A stretch of DNA of 64,000 bases from Streptomyces scabiei 87.22 (GTDB lineage: Bacteria; Actinomycetota; Actinomycetes; Streptomycetales; Streptomycetaceae): assembly GCF_000091305.1 (NCBI RefSeq), contig NC_013929.1, positions 2,666,001-2,730,000 of the forward strand, given 5' to 3'. The notes beneath the pieces are model-generated. The model made no database searches. It worked only from the letters and a program-made list of their open reading frames with translations, and had not been told where the DNA came from. Below, one piece after another: positions 41,158 through 49,529 of this stretch. Position 1 is the first letter of the stretch. Every line of letters starts with the position of its first letter. The translations under genes were made by a program, and so were the position numbers.

Positions 41158-42606
41158 GTGCCACGACAGCTCAACGAACGGCAGCAACAGGTGCTGCAAT
41201 GGGTCGCCCGAGGCTGCCCTGACGGCGTGTGGGAAGGAACCGGGCACAAACTCAGCTGCCAAGCCCTGCACAGCCGCGGACTAGTCAAAGTCTCCAAGCG
41301 ACAGGGGCAATGGTCAGTCGCCCTCACCAAGGCCGGCCAGCAATACCTGGACCACGGATCCCATCCGCCCGAACAACCTTGCAGCAAAGACACCGCACCG
41401 GCGCCACGGGCTGGAATCCAGTCACCCAACATGCCCAAGAGCGAGAAATCCAGCGCCAGGTCGCTTGCGCCCGTGCCACCACAACGAACCAGGCCCCTTC
41501 CACGGAAGAAAGCCAAGACCGTCACGGAGCAGCTCCTGGAAGAGCTCGTCGAAGCCGGCGGTCGAATCGTCAAACGTGAGGCCAGTGGTCGGGAGACCGA
41601 GAAATGGCCGATCCGTGTCGCCGCGGCGCGCCGGTCGGGAAAGATCCCCGAGACGAAGGAACTGCACGCGGGCTGGTGCCGCGATGGATACGAAATCCGC
41701 CTGGTCGACACCCCCGCCTGGCGACTGGCCGTGCTGCCACCCACTCCCGTACCGGTACGGCTCACCGCTCCGCACCCGGTGGTCAAAGCTCTGCAGCAGC
41801 ACCCCCAGCCCATGAGGCTGACCAAGTCTGTGCAGGGTCGAGCCTTCCGTCTCATCCACGCGCTGCTCACCGCGACGCAGAGGCTGGGATACGCCAGCGC
41901 ATTCGGCACAGCCGAGAGTGCACCGGCACCACATCGCCGGCGGGACGGCCCTCCCCACTTCACCGTCACAGCCCAGGGACAGAGATGCGATTTCCTCATC
42001 CTGCAGGAACAGGACCGGACCGAACACATCCCCACGAAGAAGGAACTCGCTGAAGCTGAGAAGCACTCCTGGGTCAGGATTCCTCGGTACGACCACTCCC
42101 CCGCTGAACGCCTGAGGATCTGCGTCAGCGGCGGCCTGCGACACAGGGCCGGCGAATGGGCCGACACGGCCGCACGCCCTCTTGAGGACCAGCTCGCCGA
42201 AATCGTGCAGGAGGTCGGCCTCCGCGGGCAGGAAGCCGAACGCAAGCGTCTGGCTGACCTGGAGGAGGCCCAGCAGAAGCGCCTGCGATGGGAAGCCGTG
42301 AAACGTCAGGCCACGGCCGAATACGCAGAGGCATACCGCGCCCGCCACCTTGAAGCACAGAACGCGGCGTGGAGGCGCGCAGCGGGTCTTGTCGAGTACC
42401 TTGGCGCACTCCGACTCCACGCCGAGAGTCTGCCGCTCGGACCAGCCAAGGACGAAGCCGAGGCGTGGATCGCCTGGGCCGAGGGACACGCACAACGCCT
42501 GAATCCACTCAACGGTTCACCGCTGATGCCGGAAATCCCCGAGCCCCGGGCCGAGGACCTCAAGCCGTTCATGCAGGGCTTGAGCCCCTACGGACCCAGC
42601 TACTGA
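41158..42606 (+). CDS. Streptomyces hypothetical protein with N-terminal winged helix and C-terminal coiled coil
   Basis: 482 residues from GTG 41158, which has GGGGAG 5 nt upstream; ATG 40945 is the longest option. Residues 1-70 look like a winged helix (RQLNERQQQVLQWVARGCPD ... HSRGLVKVSKRQGQWSVALT), residues ~115-220 like a second DNA- or protein-binding module (TVTEQLLEELVEAGGRIVKR), and residues ~350-430 are Glu/Arg/Ala-rich, probably coiled coil (EAERKRLADLEEAQQKRLRW). Function unknown. Last gene of the island before the right-hand repeats. Confidence 0.6.
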   Translation: MPRQLNERQQQVLQWVARGCPDGVWEGTGHKLSCQALHSRGLVKVSKRQGQWSVALTKAGQQYLDHGSHPPEQPCSKDTAPAPRAGIQSPNMPKSEKSSARSLAPVPPQRTRPLPRKKAKTVTEQLLEELVEAGGRIVKREASGRETEKWPIRVAAARRSGKIPETKELHAGWCRDGYEIRLVDTPAWRLAVLPPTPVPVRLTAPHPVVKALQQHPQPMRLTKSVQGRAFRLIHALLTATQRLGYASAFGTAESAPAPHRRRDGPPHFTVTAQGQRCDFLILQEQDRTEHIPTKKELAEAEKHSWVRIPRYDHSPAERLRICVSGGLRHRAGEWADTAARPLEDQLAEIVQEVGLRGQEAERKRLADLEEAQQKRLRWEAVKRQATAEYAEAYRARHLEAQNAAWRRAAGLVEYLGALRLHAESLPLGPAKDEAEAWIAWAEGHAQRLNPLNGSPLMPEIPEPRAEDLKPFMQGLSPYGPSY

Positions 42607-42784
42607 GCACCCACTCGAGCCCGGCTGCCAGCCGCGATGCCACACCTGGCAGCGCGCCCGCCGCCGCAACCAGCGACGGCGAAACGGACCGATGTTCTTC
42701 AAGTCTCCGCAAAGCCAGACCGCACAAACCGAGCTCAGCACCCGGCGCTACCTGCACGATCACAGCCCTGACATCCCGTCAGAA

Positions 42785-42824
42785 CGAGCGTCATTTGAGC
42801 GTCACGAGCGTCATTTCAGCGTCA
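42785..42824. repeat. 20-bp tandem repeat at the island's right edge
   Basis: Two adjacent 20-bp units, each CGAGCGTCATTTSAGCGTCA (S = G in the first, C in the second), give four AGCGTCA half-sites spaced ~10 bp apart, one per helical turn on the same face. This is typical of arm-type or multimeric protein-binding sites. Lies 13 nt inside the right inverted repeat. Confidence 0.6.
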
Positions 42825-42836
42825 AGATATCGCCCG

Positions 42837-42864
42837 TAACGCCCACAATGCACATAACGCACAC
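42837..42864 (-). repeat. Right island inverted repeat (28 bp)
   Basis: Partner of 22972-22999, inverted, 24/28 identical. It begins 15 nt beyond the methyltransferase stop codon (42880-42882). Confidence 0.6.
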
Positions 42865-42879
42865 TGGGAAACCTGCAGG

Positions 42880-44208
42880 TCAGACGCCCTTTGCGATGGG
42901 TTCAAGGATCGCGACACACTCCACGTGGTGGGTCATCGGAAACAGATCGAACGCCCGCAGCATCCGCACCCGGTACCCGCCCTCCCTGAAGTACCCGAGG
43001 TCCCGTGCCAGTGCCGCCGGGTCGCAGGCCACGTACGCGATGCGGCGGGCGCCCAGCGATGCCATGTGCTGGACGGTCTTCTTGCCCGCGCCGGCGCGGG
43101 GCGGGTCCAGGACGATCAGGTCGACCTCTTCGATGCCCGTGCGCGGCAGCACCGCCTCGACCTTGCCCTGTTCGATGCGGACCCGGTCGAAGCCGGCGAG
43201 GTTGTGCCGCGCGTCCTCGACCGCGCGCTTGCCGGACTCGATGCCGAGGACGGCACCCTTGTCGCCGACGCGGTCGGCGAGGGCGCCCGCGAACAGGCCC
43301 ACCCCGCAGTAGAGGTCCAGCGCCATGTCGCCCTTGCGCGGCAGCAGGCCCTGCATGACCGCCTTGACGAGGGTGTCCGCGGCCTTGGGGTGGACCTGCC
43401 AGAAGCCGCCGCTGCCGACCCGGTACGTCCGGTCGTCCGCGCGCTCGCGGACGAAGGGGCGGCCGTGCACGCGGTGCACTCCCCCGTCCTTCTCCTCGAC
43501 CCGCATCACCGACACCGGCTTGTCGAGTTCCACCAGGGGCAGCCGCGCACCCGGCCGGGGTTCGAGGATCACCTGGCGGTCCTGCGACCCGGTGGCGGCG
43601 ATCGCGTCGACGGAGGCCATGCCCGCCCAGTCGCGCTTCTCGATACCCAGCTCGGAGACGCCCGGCGCGGCGATCATGCAGTGGTCGATCGGCTCGACCT
43701 CGTGCGAGCGGTGCCTGCGCAGTCCGGCCCGGCCGTCGGCGTCCACCGCGTACTGCACGCGCGTGCGCCAGGCCGGGACCTCGCCCGCCGGGACCTTGTC
43801 GCCCTCGGCCGGCATGACCGTGCCGTCCCAGCCGGCCTCCTCGGGCGTGAGGCCCGCGAGCCGCTGCAGCTGCTCGGCGATGACCTCGCCCTTGAAGCGC
43901 CGCTGGGCACCCGGCTTGGCGTGCTGCCAGTCGCAGCCGCCGCAGCGGCCGGGGCCGGCGTAGGGGCAGGGGGCCTCGACGCGGTCCTTGGAGGCCGTGA
44001 GGACCGAGACCGCGTCCGCCCGCAGGAAACGCGCGCCCTCCTCGCCGTCGGTCACCCGCGCCACGACCCGCTCGCCGGGCAGCGTGTGCCGTACGAAGAG
44101 GACCTGGCCCTCGGACGTCCGCGCGATGCAGTGGCCACCGTGGGCGACGGGGCCGACCTCGACCTCGTACTCCTCTCCCACCAGCGATTTCTTCGGTTCT
44201 GCCTGCAT
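42880..44208 (-). CDS. TrmA/RlmD-family RNA (uracil-5-)-methyltransferase; putative integration target
   Basis: 442 residues. Residues ~5-60 are a TRAM RNA-binding domain (EVGPVAHGGHCIAR). A Cys cluster follows (CPYAGPGRCGGCDWQH), as in Fe-S-containing RlmD-type enzymes. The SAM fold has LDLYCGVGLFAGALA, VLDPPRAGAGKKTVQ and the catalytic Cys in YVACDPAALARDL. It makes 5-methyluridine in rRNA or tRNA. Its last codons (HHVECVAILEPIAKGV) recur at 22836-22886, which suggests the island integrated into this 3' end while keeping the gene functional. Upstream is the permease gene, same strand. Confidence 0.93.
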   Translation of the reverse strand: MQAEPKKSLVGEEYEVEVGPVAHGGHCIARTSEGQVLFVRHTLPGERVVARVTDGEEGARFLRADAVSVLTASKDRVEAPCPYAGPGRCGGCDWQHAKPGAQRRFKGEVIAEQLQRLAGLTPEEAGWDGTVMPAEGDKVPAGEVPAWRTRVQYAVDADGRAGLRRHRSHEVEPIDHCMIAAPGVSELGIEKRDWAGMASVDAIAATGSQDRQVILEPRPGARLPLVELDKPVSVMRVEEKDGGVHRVHGRPFVRERADDRTYRVGSGGFWQVHPKAADTLVKAVMQGLLPRKGDMALDLYCGVGLFAGALADRVGDKGAVLGIESGKRAVEDARHNLAGFDRVRIEQGKVEAVLPRTGIEEVDLIVLDPPRAGAGKKTVQHMASLGARRIAYVACDPAALARDLGYFREGGYRVRMLRAFDLFPMTHHVECVAILEPIAKGV

Positions 44209-44317
44209 GGTGGGGTGACTCCAGAGGATGGGGAACGCGACAACGGCCGGACAACAGCCCACCAGTCTACGTGGGTGCCGTCCGGCCGCCGACCACGAAC
44301 GCCGGGCCGGGCGCGCG

Positions 44318-46423
44318 TCAGCCCTTGTCCGCCGGCCCCTTGCCCGAGGACGAGGGCTTGTTCGATGCCTTGGCCGACGCCTTGCCCGAGGACTCCTTCG
44401 GCCGCTCGTGCGCCGGTCCACGCCGGACCGAACCCGGCGCGCTCCACTCCTGCCGCTTGCGCGCCCGGCGCTTGGCGACCTCGGAGGACTCCAGTTGGTA
44501 GGGCACGGAGGTGACCATGACACCCGGCGTGAACAGCAGCCGGCCCTTGAGCCGGAGCGCGCTCTGGTTGTGCAGCAGGTGCTCGTACCAGTGACCGACC
44601 ACGTACTCGGGGATGATCACCGACACCGCGTCCCGCGGCGACTCCTTGCGCAGCCCCTTGACGTACTCGATGACCGGCCGGGTGACCTCGCGGTACGGGG
44701 AGTCGAGGACCTTCAGCGGTACGTCGATGCCGCGCCGCGTCCACTCCTCCTGGAGCGCCTTGGTCTCCACCGGGTCGACGTTGACGCTGAGCGCCTCCAG
44801 GGTGTGGGACCGCATCAGCTTGGCGTAGGCGAGGGCGCGCAGGGTGGGGCGGTGGATCCGGGAGATCAGCACCACGGAGTGGACCCGCGACGGCCGGACG
44901 ACGTCGTCGCTCGGGCCGTCCGGCGCGGCGATCTCCGCGGCGACCCGGTCGTAGTGCTTACGGATGGCCGTCATCGTCGCGTAGAAGATCACCATGCCGA
45001 GCAGGGCCACCCAGGCGCCGTGCGTGAACTTGGTGCCGAGGACGACGATCAGGACCAGCCCGGTGAAGAAGGCGCCGAAGGTGTTGATCGCGCGGGAGCG
45101 GACCATGTGGCGCCGCTTGGCCGGGTCCTTCTCCGTGCGCAGATGGCGGTTCCAGTGCCGGACCATGCCGGTCTGGCTGAGCGTGAAGGAGACGAACACC
45201 CCGACGATGTACAGCTGGATCAGGCGCGTGGAGTCGGCGCCGTAGATCCACACCAGGAGCACGGCGGCGCCCGCGAGGAGCACGATGCCGTTGGAGAAGG
45301 CGAGGCGGTCGCCGCGGGTGTGCAGCTGACGCGGGAGATAGCGGTCCTGGGCGAGGATCGAACCGAGCAGCGGAAAGCCGTTGTAGGCGGTGTTGGCGGC
45401 CAGGAACAGCACCAGGGCGGTGGCGGCGGCGAGCACCACGAAGAGGAACGTGCCGTCCCCGAAGACGGCGGCGGCGACCTGGGAGATCACCGGGTTCTGC
45501 ACGTACGAGTCGCCGACCGGGGTGCCGTCGCGGAACAGGTCCTTCGCCGGGTTCTCCGCCATCCGCACCTTGGTGGCCATGGCGAGGCCGATGATGCCGC
45601 AGAACATGGTGACGGCGAGCAGGCCCATCGCGGCGAGCGTGGTGGCCGCGTTCCTCGACTTGGGCTTGCGGAAGGCGGGGACGCCGTTGGAGATGGCCTC
45701 GACCCCGGTGAGGGCGGCACAGCCGGAGGAGAACGCGCGCAGCAGCAGGAAGACGAGCGCGAAACCGGCGAGGCCCTGGTGCTCGGGCTTGATCGCCAGG
45801 TCGGCGGTCGGCGCCCGCATGGTCTCGTCGAGGACCAGCCCGCGGAACGCGCCCCAGGCGATCATCAGGAAGACACCGACGACGAACACATAGGTCGGGA
45901 TCGCGAAGAGCTTGCCCGACTCCTTCACCCCGCGCAGGTTCATCAGCGTGAGCAGCACGATGATGCCGATCGCGCACAGCACCTTGTGCTCGACGAAGAA
46001 GGGGATGGCCGAACCGAGGTTCTCCACGCCCGAGGAGATCGACACGGCGACGGTGAGGACGTAGTCGACGAGGAGCGCGCTGGCGACGGTGAGACCGGCC
46101 TTGGGGCCGAGGTTGGTGTTCGCCACCTCGTAGTCGCCGCCGCCGCTCGGGTACGCGTGCACGTTCTGCCGGTAGGACGCCACGACGGTGAACATCAGCA
46201 CGACGACCGCGACCGCGATCCAGGGGCTGAAGTGGTAGGCCGACACGCCCGCGATGGACAGGACCAGCAGCACCTCTCCGGGTGCGTACGCCACGGACGA
46301 GAGCGGGTCGGAGGCGAAGACGGGGAGTGCGATGCGCTTCGGCAGGAGCGTTTCGCCCAGCCGGTCGCTGCGCAGGGCCCGCCCGATCAGGATCCGTTTG
46401 GGCACGTCGGTCAGTTTGGACAC
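44318..46423 (-). CDS. KimA/YdaO-like APC-superfamily potassium importer
   Basis: 701 residues: ~12 membrane helices (residues ~35-460) and a cytoplasmic C-terminal domain. VASYRQNVHAYPSGGGDYEV, ALLVDYVLTVAVSISSGVEN and TLMNLRGVKESGKLFAIPTY match the KimA group of high-affinity K+/H+ symporters, in which the soluble domain binds c-di-AMP. The last ~50 residues are Lys/Ser-rich. GTG 46423 is the family-typical start. Divergent from two TrkA regulators, which supports a K+ role over amino-acid transport. Confidence 0.82.
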   Translation of the reverse strand: MSKLTDVPKRILIGRALRSDRLGETLLPKRIALPVFASDPLSSVAYAPGEVLLVLSIAGVSAYHFSPWIAVAVVVLMFTVVASYRQNVHAYPSGGGDYEVANTNLGPKAGLTVASALLVDYVLTVAVSISSGVENLGSAIPFFVEHKVLCAIGIIVLLTLMNLRGVKESGKLFAIPTYVFVVGVFLMIAWGAFRGLVLDETMRAPTADLAIKPEHQGLAGFALVFLLLRAFSSGCAALTGVEAISNGVPAFRKPKSRNAATTLAAMGLLAVTMFCGIIGLAMATKVRMAENPAKDLFRDGTPVGDSYVQNPVISQVAAAVFGDGTFLFVVLAAATALVLFLAANTAYNGFPLLGSILAQDRYLPRQLHTRGDRLAFSNGIVLLAGAAVLLVWIYGADSTRLIQLYIVGVFVSFTLSQTGMVRHWNRHLRTEKDPAKRRHMVRSRAINTFGAFFTGLVLIVVLGTKFTHGAWVALLGMVIFYATMTAIRKHYDRVAAEIAAPDGPSDDVVRPSRVHSVVLISRIHRPTLRALAYAKLMRSHTLEALSVNVDPVETKALQEEWTRRGIDVPLKVLDSPYREVTRPVIEYVKGLRKESPRDAVSVIIPEYVVGHWYEHLLHNQSALRLKGRLLFTPGVMVTSVPYQLESSEVAKRRARKRQEWSAPGSVRRGPAHERPKESSGKASAKASNKPSSSGKGPADKG

Positions 46424-46666
46424 GCAGAGGATCGTAAGCGCCCCGGCTGGTTCTGGGCACATCCGGGTGAAATCCCGGCGGGCCCCGGGGTGAAATCCGT
46501 CCCCGGACGGCTGCGAAGTGCGTCACGTCACGCATCCTCCGGTCTCATGGGCGGCGTCCTCACGTCTGTATGACGAATCCCGTCCGTCCCCTGTACTGCC
46601 GTGTGTGGACCGGGTATCCGACGGAACCCGTGACGTTCTCGCCCCCCTCTACTCCCTGGAGACCTC

Positions 46667-46777
46667 ATGCAGGCCGCGACCGCGGAGCTGATCGGCGCTC
46701 TCGCCTCCCTACTCGGGCTCGGCGTCCTGACGGGGATCAGCGTCCGCCGGATCAGCAGGCGTCGTCCCACGATGTGA
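46667..46777 (+). CDS. Possible small membrane protein (36 aa)
   Basis: ATG 46667 with CTGGAGA upstream opens a 37-codon frame reading MQAATAELIGALASLLGLGV, then a basic tail ending RRRPTM. It is one hydrophobic helix with positive residues after it, as in small single-pass proteins. It lies in the 472-nt gap between the divergent KimA and TrkA genes. No family recognised. Confidence 0.35.
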   Translation: MQAATAELIGALASLLGLGVLTGISVRRISRRRPTM

Positions 46778-46895
46778 CCGGAGTCTGCACGGGGGTGCCC
46801 CCGGTGGACCGCACGTGTGTAGCTTGGGCGACGGTCTGAGACCCTGTTTTCGACGTTTCGGCTGAACAGTAGCTATTGACACCGGAAGGACGGTC

Positions 46896-47567
46896 GTGCA
46901 CATCGTCATCATGGGCTGCGGGCGAGTGGGTTCCACCCTCGCCCAGACCCTGGAGCAACAGGGGCACACGGTCGCCGTGATCGACCAGGACCCCACGGCC
47001 TTCCGTCGTCTGGGCTCCGGTTTCGGCGGCCGGCGCGTCACCGGGGTCGGCTTCGACCGCGACACCCTGCGCGAGGCGGGCATCGAGGAGGCGGGCGCGT
47101 TCGCCGCCGTCTCCAGCGGCGACAACTCGAACATCATCGCCGCCCGCGTCGCCCGCGAGATGTTCGGCATCGAGAACGTGGCGGCGCGCATCTACGACCC
47201 CCGCCGCGCCGAGGTCTACCAGCGCCTGGGCATCCCGACGGTCGCCACGGTCCGCTGGACCGCCGACCAGATGCTCCGCCGGCTGCTGCCGTCCGGCGCC
47301 GAGCCCCTGTGGCGCGACCCCACTGGCGGTGTCCAGCTCGCCGAGGTGCACGCCTCGTCGGCCTGGGTGGGCCACAAGATCAGCAAGATGCAGGAGGAGA
47401 CCGGCGTCCGCGTCGCCTTCCTCACCCGCCTGGGCGAGGCGGTTCTGCCGACCTCCCAGACGGTGCTGCAGGAGGGCGACCTCGTGCACGTGATGATGCG
47501 GACGGACGACGTGGAGAAGGTCGAGGCGTCCTTCGCCGAGGGCCCCGACGAGGAGGGCGGTCACTGA
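46896..47567 (+). CDS. TrkA-type K+ channel/transporter regulatory protein 1
   Basis: 223 residues: Rossmann RCK-N domain (VIMGCGRVGSTLAQTLEQQG, VIDQD acidic adenosine-binding end, GFDRDTLREAGIEEAGAF) and a C-terminal TrkA-C subdomain. TrkA proteins bind NAD(H)/ATP and gate K+ transporters. It starts at GTG 46896 and its last base is the first of the next ATG (TGATG). It corresponds to the CeoB/CeoC pair of actinobacteria. Confidence 0.93.
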   Translation: MHIVIMGCGRVGSTLAQTLEQQGHTVAVIDQDPTAFRRLGSGFGGRRVTGVGFDRDTLREAGIEEAGAFAAVSSGDNSNIIAARVAREMFGIENVAARIYDPRRAEVYQRLGIPTVATVRWTADQMLRRLLPSGAEPLWRDPTGGVQLAEVHASSAWVGHKISKMQEETGVRVAFLTRLGEAVLPTSQTVLQEGDLVHVMMRTDDVEKVEASFAEGPDEEGGH

Positions 47568-48244
47568 TGAGGGTCGCCATTGCCGGAGCCGGAGCGGTCG
47601 GCCGTTCGATCGCGGGCGAGCTGCTGGAGAACGGCCACGAGGTCCTTCTCGTCGACAAGGCGCCGACCGCGATCTCGGTCGAGCGCGTCCCCCAGGCGGA
47701 GTGGCTGCTGGCCGACGCCTGCGAGATCACGTCCCTGGACGAGGCGGCGCTGCAGCGCTGCAACGTCGTCATCGCCGCGACCGGCGACGACAAGGTCAAC
47801 CTGGTCGTCTCGCTGCTGGCGAAGACGGAGTACGGCGTCCCGCGCGTCGTCGCCCGCGTCAACAACCCCAAGAACGAGTGGCTGTTCAACGAGTCCTGGG
47901 GCGTGGACGTGGCCGTGTCCACCCCGCGTCTGATGTCGGCCCTGGTCGAGGAGGCGGTCAGTGTCGGTGACCTGGTCCGGCTGCTGCGCTTCAGCCACGG
48001 TGACGCGAACCTGGTCGAGCTGACCCTGCCGCCAGAGTCGGCCCTGGCCGGCACGCAGGTGGGCGAGGTCGAGTGGCCGGAGGACACCTCCCTGGTCACG
48101 ATCATCCGGGGCACCCGGGTCCTCACCCCCACCGCGGACGACTCCCTGGAGGCAGGCGACGAACTGTTGTTCGTGGCCGCCCAGGCCCGCGAGGAGCAGT
48201 TGGAGGACCTGCTGTCGGTGCGCCGCGAGGACGCGGCCGGCTAG
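47567..48244 (+). CDS. TrkA-type K+ channel/transporter regulatory protein 2
   Basis: 225 residues, same architecture as the preceding protein: VAIAGAGAVGRSIAGELLEN, VLLVDK, then VIAATGDDKVNLVVSLLAKT and a C-terminal RCK-C domain. Tandem TrkA proteins probably form a heteromeric gating ring for K+ uptake. Followed by a strong terminator. Confidence 0.93.
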   Translation: MRVAIAGAGAVGRSIAGELLENGHEVLLVDKAPTAISVERVPQAEWLLADACEITSLDEAALQRCNVVIAATGDDKVNLVVSLLAKTEYGVPRVVARVNNPKNEWLFNESWGVDVAVSTPRLMSALVEEAVSVGDLVRLLRFSHGDANLVELTLPPESALAGTQVGEVEWPEDTSLVTIIRGTRVLTPTADDSLEAGDELLFVAAQAREEQLEDLLSVRREDAAG

Positions 48245-48258
48245 CAGGGTGCGATACG

Positions 48259-48296
48259 GACTCGGGGCGCCCGGAGATGTCCGGGCGCCCCGAGTC
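48259..48296 (+). terminator. Intrinsic-type terminator after the trkA pair
   Basis: A 17-bp perfect stem (GACTCGGGGCGCCCGGA and complement) with loop GATG, 15 nt after the stop. It serves the + strand genes and, being symmetrical, the convergent DUF3159 gene. Confidence 0.8.
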
Positions 48297-48325
48297 TTCG
48301 TCCGCCTTCCGGCAACGCCGGATGC

Positions 48326-49084
48326 CTACTCGCCGGCCCGCGCCGCGGCCTTCCGCTCCTCCTCGGCCCGCTCCTCCGCCTCCATCTCGGCGAACACGTC
48401 GATGGGCGCCGGCGCCTTCGCGAGGAAGATCCAGGTCAGCCACACCGCGAGCAGGAACGGCGGGATCTTCAGGGCGATGAGCACCCAGCCCAGCTGGGTG
48501 GTGTCGGCCCACCAGTAGAGCGGGAAGAGGATCGCGCACTTGGCGAGCAGGATCGCCCCCCACGCGTAACTCGCCTTGGCGTACGCCTTCTTGCGGCCCG
48601 GGTTCCGGGTCCGCCAGGACAGGTTCTCCTTGAAGACCGGGCCGAGCATCAGTCCGATCAGCGGCACCCCGGCCAGCGTGGTGACGATGTACGCGAGGCC
48701 GAGGCCCAGCGTGTACAGCATGCCCGGCAGATAGAAGTCCTTGGCGTTGCCGGTCATCATCGCGAAGACCACGCCGAAGGCGACCCCGAAGACACCACTG
48801 AAGGCGTGCTTGACGGTGTCCTTCATGACGAGCCGCACCACGACCAGCAGGACCGAGACGGCGAGGGCTGCCAGGGCCGCGAAGTGCAGGTTCTTGTTGA
48901 TCGTGAAGATGGAGACGAAGAGCAGGCCGGGGAGCACGGTCTCGACCATGCCGCGCACGCCACCGAACGCCTCGAACAGCGCGGCCTCCGTCACCGCCCT
49001 GGAGTCCTGCGAGCCGTCCTGTCCGCTCTGTGCGTCCTGGACGCCGTGCTGGGCGTCTTCCGTCGGCTTGTCGAGCGACGTCAC
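48326..49084 (-). CDS. DUF3159 membrane protein
   Basis: 252 residues, five to six hydrophobic helices, polar N-terminus and an acidic/Glu-rich C-terminus. Typical DUF3159 segments are FGGVRGMVETVLPGLLFVSI and NLSWRTRNPGRKKAYAKASY. Function unknown; conserved beside the OB-fold protein and trkA genes in Streptomyces. Only 3 nt separate it from the OB-fold gene, so they form an operon. Confidence 0.85.
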   Translation of the reverse strand: MTSLDKPTEDAQHGVQDAQSGQDGSQDSRAVTEAALFEAFGGVRGMVETVLPGLLFVSIFTINKNLHFAALAALAVSVLLVVVRLVMKDTVKHAFSGVFGVAFGVVFAMMTGNAKDFYLPGMLYTLGLGLAYIVTTLAGVPLIGLMLGPVFKENLSWRTRNPGRKKAYAKASYAWGAILLAKCAILFPLYWWADTTQLGWVLIALKIPPFLLAVWLTWIFLAKAPAPIDVFAEMEAEERAEEERKAAARAGE

Positions 49085-49087
49085 CGG

Positions 49088-49486
49088 CTACTCCCGTCCG
49101 AGGGGTCTGAGTTCGTACTTCGGGTTGAACAGCACCCTGCGGCCCCGGCTCATCGAGACCCGGCCGGATGCGATCAGCTTGCGCCCCGGCTCTATCCCGA
49201 CGATGGAGCGCCTGCCCAGCCACACCACGTCCAGCGCGGCGGATCCGTCGAACAGCTCGGCCTCCAGGGCGGGGACACCGGCCCGGGGGCGCAGCGTGAC
49301 CGTGCGCAAGGTACCAGTAACCGTCACGATCTGTCGGTCGTGGCAGTCACAGATGCGGGTGCAGCCCGCGGTGTCCGCGTCCTCGCGCAGCTCCTCCGAC
49401 TCCAGGTCCGTCTGGGACGAGGAGAGCCGGTCGAGCATGCGCCGGAACCGGCCCGCCGGCTTCTCGGAACGAGGAACAGCACTCAT
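49088..49486 (-). CDS. OB-fold nucleic-acid-binding-type protein
   Basis: 132 residues; an acidic N-terminus, then an OB-fold-like beta barrel (VTVTGTLRTVTLRPR ... ALEAELFDGSAALDVVWLGR ... LIASGRVSMSRGRRVLFNPK). This resembles the tRNA-anticodon/RecG-wedge OB group in actinobacterial proteins of unknown role. A Cys cluster (CTRICDCHD) precedes the barrel. It heads the two-gene operon. Confidence 0.8.
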   Translation of the reverse strand: MSAVPRSEKPAGRFRRMLDRLSSSQTDLESEELREDADTAGCTRICDCHDRQIVTVTGTLRTVTLRPRAGVPALEAELFDGSAALDVVWLGRRSIVGIEPGRKLIASGRVSMSRGRRVLFNPKYELRPLGRE

Positions 49487-49529
49487 GACAAAAGCGTACC
49501 GGGGCCCGCCGACGAAGCCGTACCCCCGG

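Larger units (their letters stand above)
22836..42950. mobile_element. Putative cis-mobilisable genomic island with arsenic cargo
   Basis: Limits are the orphan methyltransferase tail on the left and the tail of the intact gene on the right, in the same orientation, plus inward-pointing inverted repeats 22972-22999 and 42837-42864. Inside are two IS elements, arsenic-related operons and unknown genes. Base composition is visibly lower in GC at both edges and across ~37.4-42.8 kb. No integrase, excisionase, relaxase or replication gene is visible, so it would depend on a helper or be immobile. Boundaries are inferred. Confidence 0.55.

Noticed and set aside
42785..42824. CRISPR array
   Set aside because: Only two adjacent 20-bp units with no spacers and no cas genes in the window.
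22836..42950. Full integrative and conjugative element
   Set aside because: No integrase, Tra/FtsK-type translocase, relaxase or replication initiator can be read in the interval, so only a non-autonomous island is claimed.
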